Of a stretch of 64,000 nt of DNA, positions 42,952 to 54,272 are shown in pieces. Within the stretch, counting starts at the first letter, position 1. Each line of letters begins with the position of its first letter. Below the pieces are notes generated by a model, which worked only from the letters and a program-made list of their open reading frames with translations, searched no databases and had not been told where the DNA came from. Source of the DNA: Prorocentrum cordatum (lineage: Eukaryota; Sar; Dinophyceae; Prorocentrales; Prorocentraceae); the NCBI GenBank assembly GCA_963575745.1, contig CAUYUJ010012814.1, forward strand, positions 30,001 to 94,000, given 5' to 3'. The position numbers and the translations under genes were made by a program.

Positions 42952-45900
42952 GTATGTCTACTGAATTTGTACAATCGTGTCCAATATTACCCCTAACAGA
43001 ACACTAGAACTATCAGTGCCATTACTGCTACCTTTTGAGTGGGAGGAGAAAGGAAGGAGGCGGCAGCGGCAGCAGCGGAAGCCTGGGGTCAGGAGGCCAA
43101 TCAGAGGGCTCGCCACCAGGCGCAGCCAGAGCAGTCGCCAGAGCAGCAGCATCGAATTTGTTTGGCAGGTGATTTGTTGTCGATCGTTTCTCTCTGGCCT
43201 TCTCCTCTTCCTCATCCTCTTCATCCTCCACCTCCTCCTCCACCTCTTCTGTGACATGTCGACGAAACGACGTCGACGACGACGAGCGAAGGGTCCTGAT
43301 CGCTGCCGCCCAGAATCAGGTGGTGCATGGTCGGCTTCTCGGGCAAGGGGTCGGAAGACTCGTTGATGTCCTGCGTGGGGATTTAACGAGGAATTGGCAA
43401 CGCTCACCCCCTTGGAGGGGTTAAGCTTTGAGGTTGAGATTTTTTTGGGGGGTGAGGGGTCAGGGCCCCCGCCAGGCAGGAAGGGTTGAGATTTGGGGCG
43501 CAATGCTTTGATAAGAAACGGGTCCCGAATCTTGGCGCCAGGTGGCGGTTTCAGTTCCTCGGAGTCGTAGAGGGCCACGAGGTGATCCTTCAAAGTCGCC
43601 TGGAGCCAGGTCAGCTCCACTTGGTCATCGCACACGCCAAAATAGAATGTCGAAACCGGCAACGAACTCCGAATCGCGCACCAGCCCAACAGGATGTCAC
43701 CAAATCCCACCAGCCCTCTGGGCGTAAGTGGTTTAAAAGAGTTTTGTCTTCTCTCTTTCCACAACCCCTCCTACCCCTGCTCGGGGGAGGGGTTTACCCC
43801 TCCCCCTACCCCCCCCCTGGGCCCGGGAGGGGGCGGGGGGGGGGGGCGAGGCGCCAGCGCCTCCAAGATCGCCCAAGATGGCTCCAAGAGGCCCCCCGAG
43901 AGCCCAAGATGGCCTCCAAGATGGCGCACGATTCAATGCGGTTTCAAGTGCCCGCCGAGCCCTCCGAGGACCCCCCCCCAAGAAGCCAAACAAAATGGCC
44001 CCAAGAGGGCCCCAAGAGCGCACAAGAGGGCCCCAAGACGGCCTTTTTGAGCCTCCGATGGGGGGGAGCTGAGTCCATTACCCCCCCTCTTTTGAGCCAT
44101 GGGGCCCAAGACGGCCCCAAGAGACCTCTCAGACCCCCCCAAAGAGCCCCCAGAGGGCCCCAAGATGGCCCCCAAAGAGCCCCAAGAGGGCCCCAAGAGG
44201 ACCCCAAGAGGACCCCAAGAGAGCCCCAATATGGCTCCAAGATACCTCCGAGAACCTCTTGTTGGATGGGCTGGTGGGGATACGCGAAGCGTCAAGAATT
44301 TGGCATTGGAATCCAAGATCAAGATCGCCTTGTGATGTGCAATGTTGGCCCCAGTAAAGGTCTGCGTCAGCAGACTGGCCCCAGCGTCTGGTCCGATCTG
44401 CGTGAACTTCGCGGCGCCGTGGATGAATTTCTCCCTTGCTGACGTGGATTGCGGCAAGGCTTCGTCACTGAAGTCCTGGGATCAAACATTGCGCTCACTT
44501 TGTATCAAAAGTCATCTCCTCGTCCTCCCCTTCTCCTCCTCCTTATCCTCGTCCTCCTCCTCCACCCCCTGGGGGGGCGGAGCGCGCGGGGATGGGGGTG
44601 GGCCCGTTCAGTCTATTGATGCCCGCCCTGCCCAGGACGTGAGCATCGACATCTTCAGCATCTTCGATGCCCATCGGATGAAGATCCACGGACTGCTGCA
44701 GCAGAGTAGAGAGAGGGGGGGCAGAAGGGGAAGGGGAGGGGTGGAGGGCATGAGGGGCGGGATCAGGAGTGAGGATGGCGGCGGGGGATGGGGGGGAAGG
44801 GGGCAGGAGAGGCAGAGGGCAGCAGGAGAAGGACAATGATGATGAGGAGTGGTGGGAGGGCAAGAGGGAGGGGCAGAAGGAAGCGGAGAAGGAGCAGAGG
44901 AGGAGGACAAGAGAGCATGGGGCATGCTACATTCCAACAGTAGTCCCCCACGAACTTGAGACAGGCAGCGCCCAGCTGCTTGATGTCCGGGGTACGGCGG
45001 TTCTTCCTGAGATCGCACGAGTAGAATGGGTGCTTAGCGGGGCTGATTGGCGATGGAATGACCATCTTGCCAGGGAACATTAAAGGGCGCGAGTCCCGCC
45101 CATCCATTTGGTCACTGAACATCAGGGCGAAGTTCGTGTCCAGGTTGAAGGACGTGTCTTTAGTGAGGAGCGTGGGGGCCTTGCTCTCTTCGAGGGCGAG
45201 CTTCCCAGGACTGTGACAGAAGACTGGCATGACAACCAACCCCACAGAGTCCATGTTGTCACTCAGAGACCAGTTGAACACCTGGAGCTGGGCATTCTGG
45301 CGCGCCACCGAAATCGAGCAGGGTGCTGCCCAGTTCAGCATTGATACCTGGGCTGCAGAGAAAATGGTTCGAGAGGCAGCGGCAGCAGAGCATAGAGGGG
45401 GAGGGGGGTGGATGCGCAGGCAGAGGAGGAGGGGGATGGGAAAGATGAGGAGGGAGGGGAAAGGGAAGAGTGAGAAGGGGGCGAGGAGGTGGGGGATGGG
45501 GAACAACAGAATGCCACCGGAGAAAAACCCTAATCAGATTTCTGTTGGCGCTGCAGGGCTATAGGGCTATAGGGCTATGGGGCTATAGGGCTATGAGGCT
45601 ATAGGGACATTGGGCGATGGGGCTATATAGGCTAAAAGGCTATAGGGCTATATGGGCTATATGGCTATAGGGCTGCAGGTTTATAGGGCTATAGGGCTAG
45701 GGCTACGGCTACAGGGCTATAGGGCTATATGGCTGCAGGGCTATAGGGATATGGCTATATGGCTACAGGGCTATAGGGCTATGGGGCTATAGGGCTATAA
45801 GGGGGCTAAAGGCCTATATGGCTATAGGGCTAGGGCTGCAAGGCTACAGGGCGATCAGTCTGTAGCTGTATGGCTATGGGGCCATAGGGTTCTGGGGCTA

Positions 45901-46750
45901 TAGAGGAGGGCTATAGGGCTACAGGGCTACAGGGCTATCAGGCTATAGGGCTATGAGGCTATAGGGCTATTGGGTGATTGGGCCTATAGGGGCTATATGG
46001 GCTATAGGGCTATATGGCTATAGGGCTATAAGGATATAGGGTTATAGGGCTATAGGGCTATAGGGCTAGTGTGCATTTGGGCTATAGGGCTATAAAGCTA
46101 TATGGATATAATGCCATCGGGCACCCCCGGGCACCAGGGCACCCAGGCCCAGCCACCGAAATCGGCGGCGGGGCTCACCGAACCATATGAATCCGCTAGG
46201 ACCCCTACAGATGCAAGATCTGATTGAGGAATGTTGACATGCGAATGCGATTCATATCCCCAATACATGAGGGACGCTCTTGGCTCCTGTCTTGACCGCG
46301 ATGCAAATGCGTTTGAATTCCAAGATCTCTGCCACGATCTTGTCTGGCGACTCCTGCGCAGTCAAGCGGATGCAGGATGAGATGAAGAGGTCGGCGGCGG
46401 CCTTGCAGTCGTTGAGGCGATCGATCCTCTTCTCCTCTTGGCAGGGGGTCGCCGTCGCTGTCGTCGTCGTCGTCGTCGTCATCGGAGTCGGGGCAGGACA
46501 GCACGCAGCTTATGAAGATGACCAGTGTCCTGCGCCCTCCACACCTGGGCCCCCTTGGCAGAAGCCAGCTTCTTCATCCAGACTGTGAAGGCGTTCCTGT
46601 CGAAGTCCAGCTGCTGGATAAGCAAGTTGAACTCGTCGATCAGCAGCTTGTCTGCTCCAATAAGCGTCCCCTTGCCGAGCGGAGCATTGAAGACGTGGTC
46701 ATCGCATAGTAACTTCAAGCTCTGGATGTTCACCTCTGGCCGGAAGTCCT

Positions 46751-46788
<38 letters not shown>

Positions 46789-49700
46789 GATGACGATGGC
46801 AGCGCGTTAGTGGGCCATGCTGTCCTCCACTTGGTCCATGAGCGCCCCCTGCAGCTCCATGTCGATGTGGTCTGAGCCTGACTCCCACGCATTGATGAAG
46901 CACTCGACAACCTTCGTCTGGGGCACTGGCGTGTTGGCGGCCATTTCAGCGGCCAGCGCGTGGAGCAAGGCGCTGTGCGTGGCCAGGATCTCGATTTTCG
47001 CGTTGTCAAGCTTCGCCTTCTGCACCCCGCGGGACTGGCAAGCGTGGGCCCTCTTCACGGCCGAAATCATACTCTCGGGTGTCGTCTTCAACCGATTCAT
47101 CCATGCCTTGTTCTTGACCGTGAACTGGAAACCCGGGAAGAATTTTTTGTTGGCGAGGTTATCGTCTGACCAGCAGGCGCTGTCCCAGCCGACCGCCTGG
47201 GGGGGGCAGGGGGGGGAGGGTCATTGGGATAAGGAGGAGTAGGGGGAGGGGAAGGAGAAGGAGGAGGAGGAGAAGGAGGAAGGTTTCAGGACGAAGGGGG
47301 CGAGGAGGATGGCGAGGCAGAGGCACGATGAGAACAGGGAGGGAGAAGGCCGAGGATAGGGCAGAGGAGGCAGCTTGCCCCTGTTCAGGGCGACAACATC
47401 CTGACGACTGGCAAGATGACAAGCAAGAACTACCAGGCTGTTAGGCAGGGGGGGTTGGCATCAGGCCAAACACGAAGAGGAGGGAGGAGGGAGGAGGACA
47501 ATGAGGAGAAGGAAGAGGGATAAGGACAATGAGGAGGAGGGATGAGGACGAAGAGGAGAGAGGAGGGAGGAGTGGGAGTAGGACGAGGCTGGCAGGGAGG
47601 AGGAGGCAGAGGATAGTGTCATGAGGAAGAGGAAACAAGAACGACCCCTTCGTCCTCATCAATCCTCCTCTTGGTTCTTCCTTATCCTCCTTCCTGGCCT
47701 TGCTCGTCCTCCCCCCCACTCCCCACCTCTGGCTGCGCGCGCCTCGACGTGCTCAAGGATCAGGGCCAGCGCCAGGGGCGGGGCGCACTCGAACAGGAGC
47801 CGCAGGCTCTGGGATCGCTTCTGGGTGAACTGAAAATGCTTGCCTGATTGCTTGTTCCACGTCCGGATGAAGCCCTGCATGTCGCATGCCTGTGCTTTCT
47901 GGAGCTTCATCGCCATGTACACAGTTTGGATGATGTTGTTAGCAGTTCGAATCGATCCGCGGACGCTCAATTTCATGTTCATCATTGCCTGGCCCAGCTG
48001 GTCCTGGGGCCCGAAGCGCACGACCTTGATGTCGAGCAGGGACTGGTAGAGCCTGGGATTCTCTTTGATGTCATAGCCACGGCCTTTCACGAAGGCAAGG
48101 AGCGCGATGAGGGTCGAGACACGCGCCATCCCTTTGACATAACCCCTTGCTGGCTGTCTTGATGGTGTCCTGGCGCGATGGCTCACTCTACAGCGCTCCC
48201 TTGCCACTGCTGCCCGTCAGGCTGAGGAGACCAGAGACTCCCTAAGGCCATCGAACCTACGCCGCTGAGGGCTCTGCCCTCCAATCAGACTAGCACCAGT
48301 GGTGTTCCAAATTGCGCACACTGCGCGCATCAGCTGACATGTTGGTGATAATAAAAAAAAACTCCCTTCTCGCTCTTCCGCGTCCTTCTTCCCTCCTCCG
48401 CATCCTCTACCCCCGCCCAGTCCTTGCCAGCCACGTCACTCCACATCTGGTCCAGGCCCTGGTTAGAAAGCTCAGCCGGGAAGTTGACCAGGAGCGGCTC
48501 ATGACCAGTGCTGAACCCGTCGATGAGATATTGGTCCAGCAGCAGTTTGAACTTGAGCGTCCCACATGGTGGTTTCAAGCTCGCCTCATCCTGGGTAGGG
48601 GGGGGGGGAGGGTCAAAATTAGCTTGGCGAAAGACCCAGCCATATGCACATGTGAATACTGTCGTTGTGATTCGGTGGAGCTCCAAATCGGACCACGAAG
48701 AACTGTGCTGGGTGGGGGAGGCGCATGTGGGCTGCGCCACTTGGGCATTGGGTGGAGCTCCCTATAGGGCCACTGGACATTGTGCTGGCCGGGGGACCTT
48801 AGGCGGAGCTCCTTAACGGGGGTGGGGGGGGGATGGGGGGTGCGCATGAGGACACTGCCACTTGGGCCTTGGGATGAGCTCCATATGAGGCCACAAAGCG
48901 CTGTCCTGGGTGGGGCCCCAAAACGCTGTCCTGGGCGGGGGAGTCGCATATGGGCACCGCCACTGGGGCCTTAGGTGGAGCTCCCCTATGGGGCTACTAA
49001 CAACCGCTGGGGCCTTTGGTGGAGCTCCCTATGGTTCTACGGGGCCGCGAACCGCTGACTGGGTGGGGGGGCGCATGTGGACACCGCCACTGGGTCCTTA
49101 GGTGGAGCTCAATATGGGGCCACGAAACAAGGTCCTAGGTTGGGGGCAGTGGACACTGCCACTGGGGCCTCAGGTGCTCCATATGGGGCCACGCTGTCCT
49201 GGGTGGGGGTGTGTGCGCGTGCGGGGGGGGGGGGGGAGCGCGTGTGGACACCGCCACTGGGGCCTTAATTGGAGCTCAATATTGGGAGAGGGACATGTTG
49301 GCACTGCCACTGGAGCCTTAGGTCGAGCTCTGTATAGGGCCACGAAACGCTGCCCTGTGTTTGTATGTGTGTGTGTGCGTGCGTGGGTGCGTGTGTGCGT
49401 GTGTGTGCGTGTGAGAAGAGGGGCGCCAAGCCAAGGGGCGCTCCGGGCCATCCGAGGATACCGAAGGGACACCGAGAGACACCCAGTGACCACACTCCTA
49501 GGGATAACAACTTGTACTCAATGGCCAAGGGGTTATGGAATGATGAAGCGACGATGGGTGATCCTTCTCGGTCCTCATCGTTCGCCCCCCTCACTCTGAT
49601 GATGATGATGGGTGATCCTCGTCCTCGGCCAGTGTAACACTGTTCGGCCCCTCACGTTGATGACAATGATGATTACGACGAAGACGAATGCGAAGACGAC

Positions 49701-50807
49701 GACGAAAATGATGATGATGACCGCGATGATGATGACGACGATGATGATGGCGGTGATGATGACGTCGATGATGTCGGTGCTGATGGCGATGAAGATGATG
49801 ATGCTAACGACGATGAGAGGAAGGAGGAGGGGGAAGAAGAGGAAGGAGAGGAACGTGGGGCAAACCTAAGCAATTGAATGGGCCCCTTGAGGCAACGTCT
49901 AACGTTGTCTTATTGGCACCATCCTGAGCCCCCTCTAAACGTGACGACGGAGGGTTCCAGATGCAGGTAGCAAAAGGGCAGGGAATCGACGATACATCCC
50001 AGCGCAGGCATCCAAACCACTGGGGCTCATGCAGAAGACAGGGCGGCTCCATGTAGCCAAGGCAGCACAAGTGGACAGTGGTCGCCCCTGTCGCCGAGCG
50101 CTTCAGGGCCTCCTCGTCCGGGATGATCTCGAGGTTGTCCAAGGTGCGTTCGTAGAGAATGTCGTCCTTCTCCGGGAAGGTCGACCTCCCCATTTGTTGG
50201 GGCTACAGGGCTCTAGGACTATTGGGCTATATGGGATATCTGGGCTATTTGGCTATAGGGCAAAAGGCTGTAGGGCTATAGGGCTATAGGGCTATAGGAC
50301 TATAGGGCTATAGGGCTATGGCTACAGGGTTACAGGGCTATAAGGCTTTAGGGCTATAAGGCTGCAGGGCTATAGGGCTACAGACACCTACAGCCCTACA
50401 GAGGCAATCTCTGATCGGGGAATAGTCTTCCTCCTCCTCCTCATCTTCCTTCCCCCTATCATCCTCTTCCTTCTCCTCCTCCCCCCCATCATCATCCCTC
50501 CTCTCCTTCTCCTCCTCCTCCTCCACATCCTCCTCACTCTGCGTTCCTGCACACCCCCATCTGTTCAGACATTGCAGTATTCCCCCATGCCCGACCAGAG
50601 CCAGTGAGCGAAGTCTGACTTCTTCGTTGCATCGTAGAGCAGGCGTTTGGTGTATTGCGCTGGGCCTCCGCACTCAACAACAGCAGGCACGAACTCGTCG
50701 ATCAGCTTGGCGCTGAGGTCGAGCATCTCCACGTCTTCCTCTCCTCCAGGCCCATCCTCGGGTTTTCCTCCGAGGCTTCGCGCGGGTGACCCCTCGTTCC
50801 AACTCAT
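41660..50807 (-). CDS. Large multi-exon gene of an expanded dinoflagellate family, function unknown
   Basis: Exons read on the minus strand (high to low): 50,807-50,596 (ATG candidate, MSWNEGSPARSL); 50,185 to about 49,855; 48,590 to about 48,363; about 48,170-47,749; 47,196-46,831; 46,748-46,545; 46,434-46,267; 45,347-44,952; 44,695-44,639; 44,475 to about 44,284; about 43,704-43,408; 42,581-42,390; 42,199-41,660. For the exons from 47,196 to 44,952, and for 42,581-42,390 and 42,199-41,660, both ends are phase 0 and lengths are multiples of three. Key segments: WDSACWSDDNLANKKFFPGF, DFRPEVNIQSLKLLCDDHVF, NWAAPCSISVARQN, MFSDQMDGRDSRPLMFPGKM, KFTQIGPDAGASLL, CDDQVELTWLQATLKDHLV, LQIRSANTICLMNGF, KCAYHNIVRNPEDP. 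I recognise this order from an abundant dinoflagellate family without assigned function. Exon 1 start, 48 kb exon borders and the 44,284/43,704 junction are unsure. Confidence 0.65.
42760..42960 (+). repeat. (ACT)n/(GTA)n microsatellite in intron
   Basis: About 35 CTA/ACT triplets between 42,832 and 42,950, inside the intron 43,407-42,582 of the minus-strand gene. Confidence 0.9.
43706..44278 (-). mobile_element. Intronic inverted-repeat element, family A copy 3 (573 bp)
   Basis: Perfect ends CCCACCAGCCC (43,706-43,716) and GGGCTGGTGGG (44,268-44,278). Core as in copy 1, with GGGGTTTACCCC-like sequence and a CCCAAGAGG array. It fills almost the whole intron between the exon ending near 44,284 and the exon starting near 43,704, so the element and the intron nearly coincide. 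Confidence 0.8.
45532..46225 (-). mobile_element. Intronic inverted-repeat element, family B copy 1 (694 bp)
   Basis: Ends AATCAGAT (45,532-45,539) and ATCTGATT (46,218-46,225). Next to the second end is the family B signature AACCATATGAATCCGC followed by GACCCCTA. The middle is an array of GGGCTATA units. It lies in the intron 46,266-45,348. Confidence 0.7.
45548..46115 (+). repeat. GGGCTATA array
   Basis: About 60 units of 8-10 bp (GGGCTATA, GGCTATAT, GGCTACAG). Related arrays lie at 50,205-50,385 and 54,865-55,375. Confidence 0.9.
48655..49345 (+). repeat. Tandem repeat with GGCCTTAGGTGGAGCTC core
   Basis: Nine copies of a module reading CCACTGGGGCCTTAGGTGGA then GCTCCATATGGGGCCACGAA, at about 48,738, 48,787, 48,860, 48,960, 49,003, 49,087, 49,158, 49,253 and 49,303. 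It lies in the intron between exons ending near 49,855 and starting at 48,590. One diverged pair of modules occurs at 55,378-55,475. Confidence 0.85.
49360..49425 (+). repeat. (GT)n microsatellite
   Basis: GTGTGTGTGCGTGCGTGG-type sequence of about 60 bp. Confidence 0.9.
49655..49825 (+). repeat. Degenerate (GAT/GAC)n tract
   Basis: GATGATGACGACG-type triplets; intronic to the minus-strand gene. Confidence 0.85.
50187..50416 (-). mobile_element. Intronic element, family B copy (degenerate, 230 bp)
   Basis: One end retains CAATCTCTGATC (50,405-50,416), the other only TTTGTTGGGGC. The core is a GGGCTATA array. On the minus strand the element ends directly at the acceptor GGGGAG|G of the exon starting at 50,185. 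Confidence 0.55.
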
Positions 50808-50899
50808 CGCGCCCACGGTGGTCACGGGTGCGTTGGTAGGCGCGGGGTTCGCCAAGGTCACGGCAACTTGAGTCGGGGTTGCTGCAGGGGCCCCTGGGC

Positions 50900-51240
50900 T
50901 GCACCCTGGCCCGCAAGCAGGATCCAGCACAACAGACCCCTCCAACATAGAGGGGCGAGAAGCGCCGGAAAAAAAAAATTCCAGGACTTCTCCCAGCCTT
51001 ATCAGCGATCCAGCGCAACATGCCCTTCCAACATGCAAGGGTCTGTTGCGCTGGATCCTTCATGTTGCTGGGAGAAGCGCCGGAAAAAAAAAAATCCAGC
51101 GCTTTTCCCCCCTCTATGTTGGCATACTCTGATGCGCCGGATCGCGGGCGCGCCAGCTAGCTGGCGCTGTCCACGAGTATTTTCCCCAAGCTTTTTGAAG
51201 ATCCTTAGTTGCGCCGGAATAATTTTTTTCCAGCACTTCT
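50900..51240 (+). repeat. Inverted and tandem repeats with A-run hairpins
   Basis: A 21-bp inverted repeat, GATCCAGCGCAACATGCCCTT (51,007-51,027) and its near inverse complement (51,037-51,057), sits between copies of a second module, AGAAGCGCCGGAAAAAAAA then TTCCAG(C/G)(A/G)CTTCT (50,958; 51,065; diverged 51,204), itself a hairpin. Confidence 0.8.
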
Positions 51241-51244
51241 CTAA

Positions 51245-51540
51245 GCCGCATCTCCCACCACCCCAGGACATCTCCTCTCCAGATCTCCCCTCCGCCCAGG
51301 ACATCCCCGGATCTCCCCTCCCCCAGGACATCTCCCTCTCAGATCTCCGTTCCCCCCAGGACATTTCCAGATCCAGGACATCTCCTCATCAGATCGCCCC
51401 CCCACCCCAGGACAATTCCTCTTCAGATCACCCTTTCCCCCTGATCTCATCTCCCATCCCCCCCAGCACATACATCTCCTGATCAGATCTCTTATCCCCC
51501 CAGCACAACTCCTGATCACATCTCCCAGCCATTCATCTGC
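51245..51540 (+). repeat. Minisatellite with CAGGACATCTCC and CAGATCTCCC units
   Basis: About 12 units of 20-25 bp alternate the two motifs. No coding. Confidence 0.8.
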
Positions 51541-52416
51541 CTGGCGCAACTCCAAGTCCCGCAACCCTGATACAGATCGTCAACATAATGGGGCGATCCT
51601 CCTTGGGCCCCAGCGGGCGCCCTCGCACGCGGACCCCTGCCCATGCTTGGCACAACCCTCACCAAGGTCATTCTCTATAGGGAGATCGACGCGCATTTGC
51701 GCGCCTGCTCTAATCTGCCGCCCATAATAAACCGCCAGAATAAATAATCCAGAGCCCCGGAAAAGGGCCCCAGGGCGCCCTGAGACCGTTCCAGGGCACA
51801 CAGCGCCTCGCTTGGGAATGGATCCGGGAGTGGTTGCAGGGGACGCGCGAAGCGCATGACATGCCCATGCCGCCCTAAGGTCACATGATTCTGCTGCACC
51901 AGATTGAGAGGATGAGTGGCGTGCCACTTGAGATGGAGGGGGGGGGGGCACAGGTAGAAAGAGGAGGGCAATTTGGGGCAGTGGCAGAGAGCGATGAGCA
52001 GGGAGGCAGATTGAGCAGGGATATTGGAGGCAGATTGATACAATGAGCAGGGAGGCAGATTGATAGAGTAAGCAATAAGCTGGCAGTAATTGCGATCACC
52101 ATGCATGCGAATCACAATGCGTGCGCTCCTCCATGATTGATTTTGCTGGCAAATATTGCAATCGCCGTTCATGCGCCCCTCAATTCTCAAATATGTTGGC
52201 AATGACTGCTGGCATGCTCCATCCTGCCGGAATTGACGCATGGTGCCTGTTATGAGCGGCCCCAGGAGGACGCCAGAAGAGCTTGGTGGAGGGGGGGGAT
52301 GGAGGGGAGGGAGGAACGTGTATGTTAAGAGCTGGGTGGAAGGGAGGGCGCGCGTGTGCGCGCGCAGTATTTCTCTCTGAGCGCTTCTGCGCGCGCATGC
52401 ATCCACCTTGTTGCAA
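51541..52416. other. No confident gene
   Basis: Mixed sequence with a short run of GAGCAGGGAGGCAGATTGA repeats (51,990-52,075). Frames here lack motifs or splice support. Confidence 0.4.
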
Positions 52417-53346
52417 TCAGCGCGCCATCTGGCACGCAGCTTCTACAATGCAGCGCACCATTGGCGGGGGGTAAATTTGGGCCCAGGCGGCCCTTTTCAT
52501 GCCCCCCTCTGCGCCCTCAATGATTTGATGGTCGTGGCTGCAATCGCAAAACCTGCCATTGAATGCATTTACTATTGGCGTTGCATTTGTAAGAAAAGTT
52601 GTTCTCTTCCACATAGGCACTCCGCGCACCTTCGATTGAAGGCCAAACATGCACTGGTCAAAAGACACTCGGCGCACGCCTCGGAGCGCGAGCACCTCTG
52701 TAACAGAACTAAGCTCAAATGCTGAAGAACGCTGGGGGTGCTCAAATAAGAAAAACCTACCCCGACGAACTTGTTCCTTGCAGCATTCCATAGCGTGGTC
52801 AACATACATCACAGCTTCGCGCGAGCGAAGCCTCCAGACCTCAGGATCCATCCTCTTGTAGTTCCACAGCAGCTGCAAGGGTGAGAACATCGTGCAAGGT
52901 GGGCACACGATAGCGAAAAGGACATCTAGCTGAACGAGAAGAGACAAGCTTTTTGCACGATGCGCAGGTGCCCGGAAGTCCCACCCGCTCAACAAGTCGA
53001 GAGATAGATTCCCTCGAAGCCCGCGCTTCCGAGCTTCAGGAACTGTGCGAGGAGGACTGTATATTTCAGCAATATCATGAACACCACTGACTTCAGCGTG
53101 TGGCCCTGGGACAGCAACGCAAAAGTCTGGATCAACAGCCACGGCACAATCTTCTTCGAAGTCAACATCGACCTCAATATCCAAACCATTGATTGGACCA
53201 TCGGACTCGCAATCTCCCTCGACAACAGGTGGAAGCTCAATATCCGACGCATTATGATCTTCACTTTGTGCGTCCTCATCTGGATGTACGCTCGCTCGCT
53301 GAAGCAGCAAAGGACGCGCAGGGGTAGTCGTCGCCCAGGCCGCCAT
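52417..53346 (-). CDS. Retroelement-associated protein with CPPC motif (methyltransferase-like fold suspected)
   Basis: An uninterrupted 309-codon frame with an ATG at 53,344-53,346. Residues 1-90 are acidic. Then come IYSPPRTVPEARKRGL, LDLLSGWDF, FAIVCPPCTMFSPLQLLWNY, a helical stretch (VMYVDHAMECCKEQVRRG), FFLFEHPQRSSAFEL, FDQCMFGLQSKV, TTFLTNATPIVNAFNG, then a His-rich CSHDH and AQIYPPPMVRCIVEAACQ. This block order (SPPR, GWDF, xPPCTxFS, HEHP-like, FxTN, HxH, YPPxLC) matches, from memory, a domain found in many dinoflagellate copia-type retroelement polyproteins. The PPC motif recalls C5 DNA methyltransferases, but that is inference. Protease, integrase and reverse transcriptase motifs are absent, so this is a fragment or a stand-alone derivative. 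Confidence 0.65.
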   Translation of the reverse strand: MAAWATTTPARPLLLQRASVHPDEDAQSEDHNASDIELPPVVEGDCESDGPINGLDIEVDVDFEEDCAVAVDPDFCVAVPGPHAEVSGVHDIAEIYSPPRTVPEARKRGLRGNLSLDLLSGWDFRAPAHRAKSLSLLVQLDVLFAIVCPPCTMFSPLQLLWNYKRMDPEVWRLRSREAVMYVDHAMECCKEQVRRGRFFLFEHPQRSSAFELSSVTEVLALRGVRRVSFDQCMFGLQSKVRGVPMWKRTTFLTNATPIVNAFNGRFCDCSHDHQIIEGAEGGMKRAAWAQIYPPPMVRCIVEAACQMAR

Positions 53347-53399
53347 CGCAATCAGGTGGCATGGACACGTCAGAAGACATGGTCAGAATAGAGGGTAGG

Positions 53400-54159
53400 A
53401 CGTAAACCAAAAAGGGAGCATCATACCTTGCGACACACAGCCATGGATTGATGACACTGATACCAACCAGATGGAAAAGCCTTTGGAACATGCGAATGAG
53501 CAAATACAAACATTGTCAATACTCGCGGGATGGAACAGGGATGGGTGGAAGGAGGGTGGGAGGAGGAGAAGAGAAAGGAGAGCGAGGATGGGGGGAGCAG
53601 GGGAGGGAGGAAGAGGAAGTAGAGGGGGAATGGGAGGAAGGAGAGGGGGGCTTCCGTCACTCAAGATGCGCGCGCTCCGAACTCGGTGCGCACCAGCGCC
53701 AGCAAGCTGGCGTGTCAAAGCTGTCGTTGCCGCAGCTGCGCCATGAACGTATCTGATTCCAAAAAGATAATGCTAGCATTCACCCTGGCCAGGGGGATGC
53801 AAATCAAGAGAAGACAGAAGAACACACATTAACACATAGGGCAATACACCTAGAACATAATCCCAGCCGCACCGACACACCACCTTCTCAATTAGGCAGT
53901 ACCAGGCCGTGAGCAGCATGTCTTGGCATTGAATAGAAATCTGATCCAGGATTGCACCAAGCCAAATGCAGACCCTCGCAATGCATCGAATGCGGGATAA
54001 CAGGTCGAAGACCAGCATATAATACAATGCCAGCACAATGTACATACTAAGCAGACACATAATGCAAAATTGAAGTGCAAGCGCCACTATGAGCGCCTGC
54101 GCGCAGCTCAAGACGCATTGAAGGCATATGGTGTTCTCTCTCTCTCTCTCTCTGTCTGC

Positions 54160-54213
<54 letters not shown>

Positions 54214-54272
54214 ATATCTTTATATATATATATATATACTGCATATGCCCTCAAGCAATCGCGTTCACCTGC
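53400..54272. other. Between genes; no confident gene
   Basis: Includes a purine tract (53,540-53,650), a hydrophobic minus-strand frame (53,773-54,111, three possible membrane helices, no splice or motif support) and a (CT)n run (54,135-54,210) followed by (TA)n. The region just below 54,273 is probably the 3' untranslated region of the gene above it. Confidence 0.45.
54135..54240 (+). repeat. (CT)n then (TA)n microsatellite
   Basis: About 75 bp of CTCTCT and 18 bp of TATATA downstream of the minus-strand gene's stop codon. Confidence 0.95.

Noticed and set aside
44342-44839. Plus-strand frame with QDVSIDIFSIFDAHRMKIHG
   Set aside because: It is the complement of minus-strand exons at 44,695-44,639 and 44,475-44,284, which have matching phases and fit the gene.
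45548-46115. GGGCTATA array as a telomeric repeat
   Set aside because: The unit varies from 8 to 10 bp, is unlike TTTAGGG-type telomeres, and lies inside an intron between inverted repeats.
53773-54111. Hydrophobic minus-strand frame with three possible membrane helices
   Set aside because: No homology, splice junctions or neighbours support it, and AT-richer DNA can give such peptides by chance; left as a note only.
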